Below are positions 62,318 through 64,000 of a stretch of DNA of 64,000 nucleotides, piece after piece; the first letter of the stretch is position 1; each line of letters begins with the position of its first letter. The stretch is from Paracoccus litorisediminis (GTDB lineage: Bacteria > Pseudomonadota > Alphaproteobacteria > Rhodobacterales > Rhodobacteraceae), in the NCBI RefSeq assembly GCF_009711205.1, contig NZ_WMIG01000016.1:1-64000 (forward strand), written 5' to 3'. A program made the translations under genes and the position numbers. A model generated the notes under the pieces. That model was given only the letters and a program-made list of their open reading frames with translations, searched no databases and had not been told where the DNA came from.

Positions 62318-63719
62318 CCGCAGGGGAAGCGAGCGGTTCTCGGCCAATATCTGGCCGGGTTTCGTTGACGCCATGTCGACGCTGCTGCTGGTGCTGATCT
62401 TTGCGCTGACCATCTTCATGGTGCTGCAATCGGTGCTGCGCCAACGCATCACCTCGCAGGACAGCGAATTGCAGCAACTGGGCGATCGGGTGGCCGCGCT
62501 GAGCACGGCGCTGTCCAGCACCGAGGATCGGGCGGAAACGCTGGACCGCGATCTCGCCTCGGAACGGACAAGGTTGCGCGCCTCAGAAGCCGCCGTCGCA
62601 CAGGCTCGCACCGAAATCGACGCCCAGACCGAGGCTGCGCGTCTTGCCGCCGCCCGCCGCGAAGCGCTTGAGGCGCTATTGACCGATTTGCGTCGCAAGG
62701 ATGCCGACACCACGGCGGTGTTGGGCGACACGCAGAAAAAACTTTCTGATGCAGAGGCCGCCCGGCTGGTCGATGCCGCAGCAGCCAAGGCCCTGCAGGA
62801 ACGGCTGGACAAGTCCGATACCGAATTGACCGCGACGACGCTGGCACTGGATGAGGCCCGCAAGAAGGCCGAGGAAACCCTGACCCTTCTTGCCGCTGCC
62901 GATGCCGCAAAAAAAGAATTGGGCGACAAGCTGGGCACGCAGACCAGCGAGGCTGAAAAGCAGGCCGGTTTGCTGGCTTTGGCGCAGCAGAAGTTGTCAA
63001 CGCAAGAGGCGCTTTCGACCGAGGATCAGCGCCGCGTGGCGCTGCTGAACCAGCAGGTCGCGCAGTTGAACGACCAGTTGGGCAGCCTGCAATCGGTGCT
63101 GCAAGTGGCTAGCGACGACAAGCGCGAGATTGATCTGAAGGTCGAGGATCTGGGCAAGCAGCTGAACGTTGCTCTGGTCCGCGCCGCTGAAGAGGAACGC
63201 AAGCGTCGCGGCCTTGAGGAAGAAGCCCGCAGCAAGGCCGAGGCCGAGGCCAAGGATCTTGCCCGCTACCGCTCGGAGTTCTTTGGCCGCCTGTCGCAGA
63301 TTCTGGCCGGGCGCGAGGGTGTCCGTGTCGTTGGCGACCGCTTTGTCTTTTCATCGGAAGTGCTGTTTCCGGCGGGCGAGGCGACGCTGTCGCCCGAGGG
63401 TGAAACACAGGTCGCCCGCGTGACCGAACAGTTGAAGCAGATCTCGGGTGAAATCCCCAGCGAGATCGACTGGATCATTCGTGTCGACGGCCATACCGAC
63501 AGCCAGCCGTTGTCGGGGCAGGGGCGCTATCGCGACAACTGGGAACTCAGCCAGGCCCGCGCCTTGTCGGTCGTGCGCTATATGGTCGACCAGCTTGGCT
63601 TCCCGGCGGGCCGTCTGCTGCCGGCGGGTTTTGCCGATACCCGTCCTGTCAGTTCGGGGACCGACCCGGCGTCGCTCGCCGCGAACCGCCGGATCGAGCT
63701 GAAGTTGACCGAGCGTTAA
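62307..63719 (+). CDS. OmpA/MotB-type peptidoglycan-binding protein
   Basis: This 470-aa protein has an N-terminal helix with a MotB-like acidic residue (FVDAMSTLLLVLIFALTIFM, residues about 17-38), a long coiled coil (50-320), and a C-terminal OmpA domain. The domain reads SSEVLFPAGEATLSPEGETQ, IRVDGHTDSQPLSGQGRYRD, NWELSQARALSVVRYMV and FADTRPVSSGTDPASLAANR. ATG 62307 follows GGAGGGG and is preferred to GTG 62304. It would anchor the channel protein upstream to the cell wall. The stop shares TTAA with the convergent gene. Confidence 0.87.
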   Translation: MGLSRRGSERFSANIWPGFVDAMSTLLLVLIFALTIFMVLQSVLRQRITSQDSELQQLGDRVAALSTALSSTEDRAETLDRDLASERTRLRASEAAVAQARTEIDAQTEAARLAAARREALEALLTDLRRKDADTTAVLGDTQKKLSDAEAARLVDAAAAKALQERLDKSDTELTATTLALDEARKKAEETLTLLAAADAAKKELGDKLGTQTSEAEKQAGLLALAQQKLSTQEALSTEDQRRVALLNQQVAQLNDQLGSLQSVLQVASDDKREIDLKVEDLGKQLNVALVRAAEEERKRRGLEEEARSKAEAEAKDLARYRSEFFGRLSQILAGREGVRVVGDRFVFSSEVLFPAGEATLSPEGETQVARVTEQLKQISGEIPSEIDWIIRVDGHTDSQPLSGQGRYRDNWELSQARALSVVRYMVDQLGFPAGRLLPAGFADTRPVSSGTDPASLAANRRIELKLTER

Positions 63720-64000
63720 GTGCGCGGATCGACCATCGTGTAAAGGTCGGGAAAACGGTTCAGGTAGCGGATCATCGGACCCGCCGCCTTCCATTGCCGG
63801 AACAGGGCCGAACGCAGCGTATCGGCCCCCGGCCAATGGCGACGGGTGGCCTCGGAGACCTGCGGGGCATCGGGAAAATGGCGGCTGAGAACCTGACCAA
63901 AGGCCTCGCGCATGCGCATGGGCACGATGCCTTGCGACCGATCCAGCCAAGGTTTGCGCGTGCCGATGAAATGGATCAGGCAGGGGTCCGCCATCGCCGT
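63716..64000 (-). CDS. Partial gene, probable glycosyltransferase C-terminus
   Basis: The last 94 or so codons are visible before the window edge: DPCLIHFIGTRKPWLDRSQG then IVPMRMREAFGQVLSRHFPD. The IHFIGTRKPW segment is typical of family 8-like glycosyltransferase ends (H-F-x-G-x-x-K-P-W). The start is outside the window; the frame is still open at 64000. Confidence 0.6.
   Translation of the reverse strand, partial: TAMADPCLIHFIGTRKPWLDRSQGIVPMRMREAFGQVLSRHFPDAPQVSEATRRHWPGADTLRSALFRQWKAAGPMIRYLNRFPDLYTMVDPRT

Noticed and set aside
60662-63719. Zorya anti-phage defence system
   Set aside because: The two membrane proteins have a ZorAB-like shape, but the neighbours are chaC and a probable glycosyltransferase rather than ZorC/D/E-type effectors, and the setting is housekeeping DNA.

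Overview
The window looks like a chromosome segment of an alphaproteobacterium of the Rhodobacteraceae, most likely Paracoccus or a close relative. The basis is high GC, the gene orders dusA-mazG, yajC-secD-secF-ccmABCDG and hisC-tyrC-DUF2125, and the Rhodobacteraceae look of the phage proteins. No database search was possible, so the genus is an inference.

Layout. 1-5.4 kb is host DNA: a decayed IS3-family element, acnB (aconitase B) on the minus strand, a stretch with a transposase scrap, and tRNA-Leu(CAA). From about 5.5 to 48.6 kb lies one apparently complete siphovirus-like (HK97-type head, long tail) prophage of about 43 kb inserted in the 5' end of dusA. The original first 25 or so codons of dusA remain at the left junction (5463-5539). 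The rest of the gene lies at the right junction, with a new 5' end supplied by phage DNA. A tyrosine integrase is transcribed away from dusA at the right end.

Prophage map. (i) A leftward early operon (9.5 to 5.6 kb): small proteins, MT-A70 methyltransferase, ParB-like protein, DUF5131 (Gp37/Gp68) protein and a PrtN-like regulator. (ii) An immunity region (9.57-10.4 kb) with a repressor and a Cro-like gene; three promoters share the same GGAATATTCC operator placed inside the promoter spacer. (iii) A rightward replication block (10.4-16.7 kb) with a zinc-finger/Toprim primase, a P4-type primase-helicase and a repeat-rich, origin-like stretch. (iv) HNH nuclease, terminase, portal, ClpP-type protease, capsid, connectors and tail genes (16.9-36 kb). 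These include a tail chaperone pair probably joined by a -1 frameshift and a 977-aa tail fibre with three repeats and a carbohydrate-esterase (GQSN) domain. (v) A cargo stretch (36.2-41.3 kb): membrane protein, GT61 glycosyltransferase, HNH protein, Imm8-type immunity protein and a truncated IS110. (vi) Spike-base and fibre genes, endolysin and holin (41.3-44 kb). (vii) A second cargo stretch (44.2-47.3 kb): a glycosyltransferase/hydrolase fusion, scraps of two transposases and an orphan gene, then the integrase. The phage seems equipped both to recognise and to remodel surface polysaccharide.

Right of the prophage (48.6-64 kb) is orderly host DNA: dusA, mazG, the Sec accessory complex yajC-secD-secF, an Mth938-like protein, the cytochrome c maturation genes ccmABCDG, hisC and tyrC, DUF2125, chaC, a proton-channel/OmpA-type pair and the 3' end of a probable glycosyltransferase cut by the window edge. 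Three convergent gene pairs here share their stop codons (TTAA, CTAG, TTAA).
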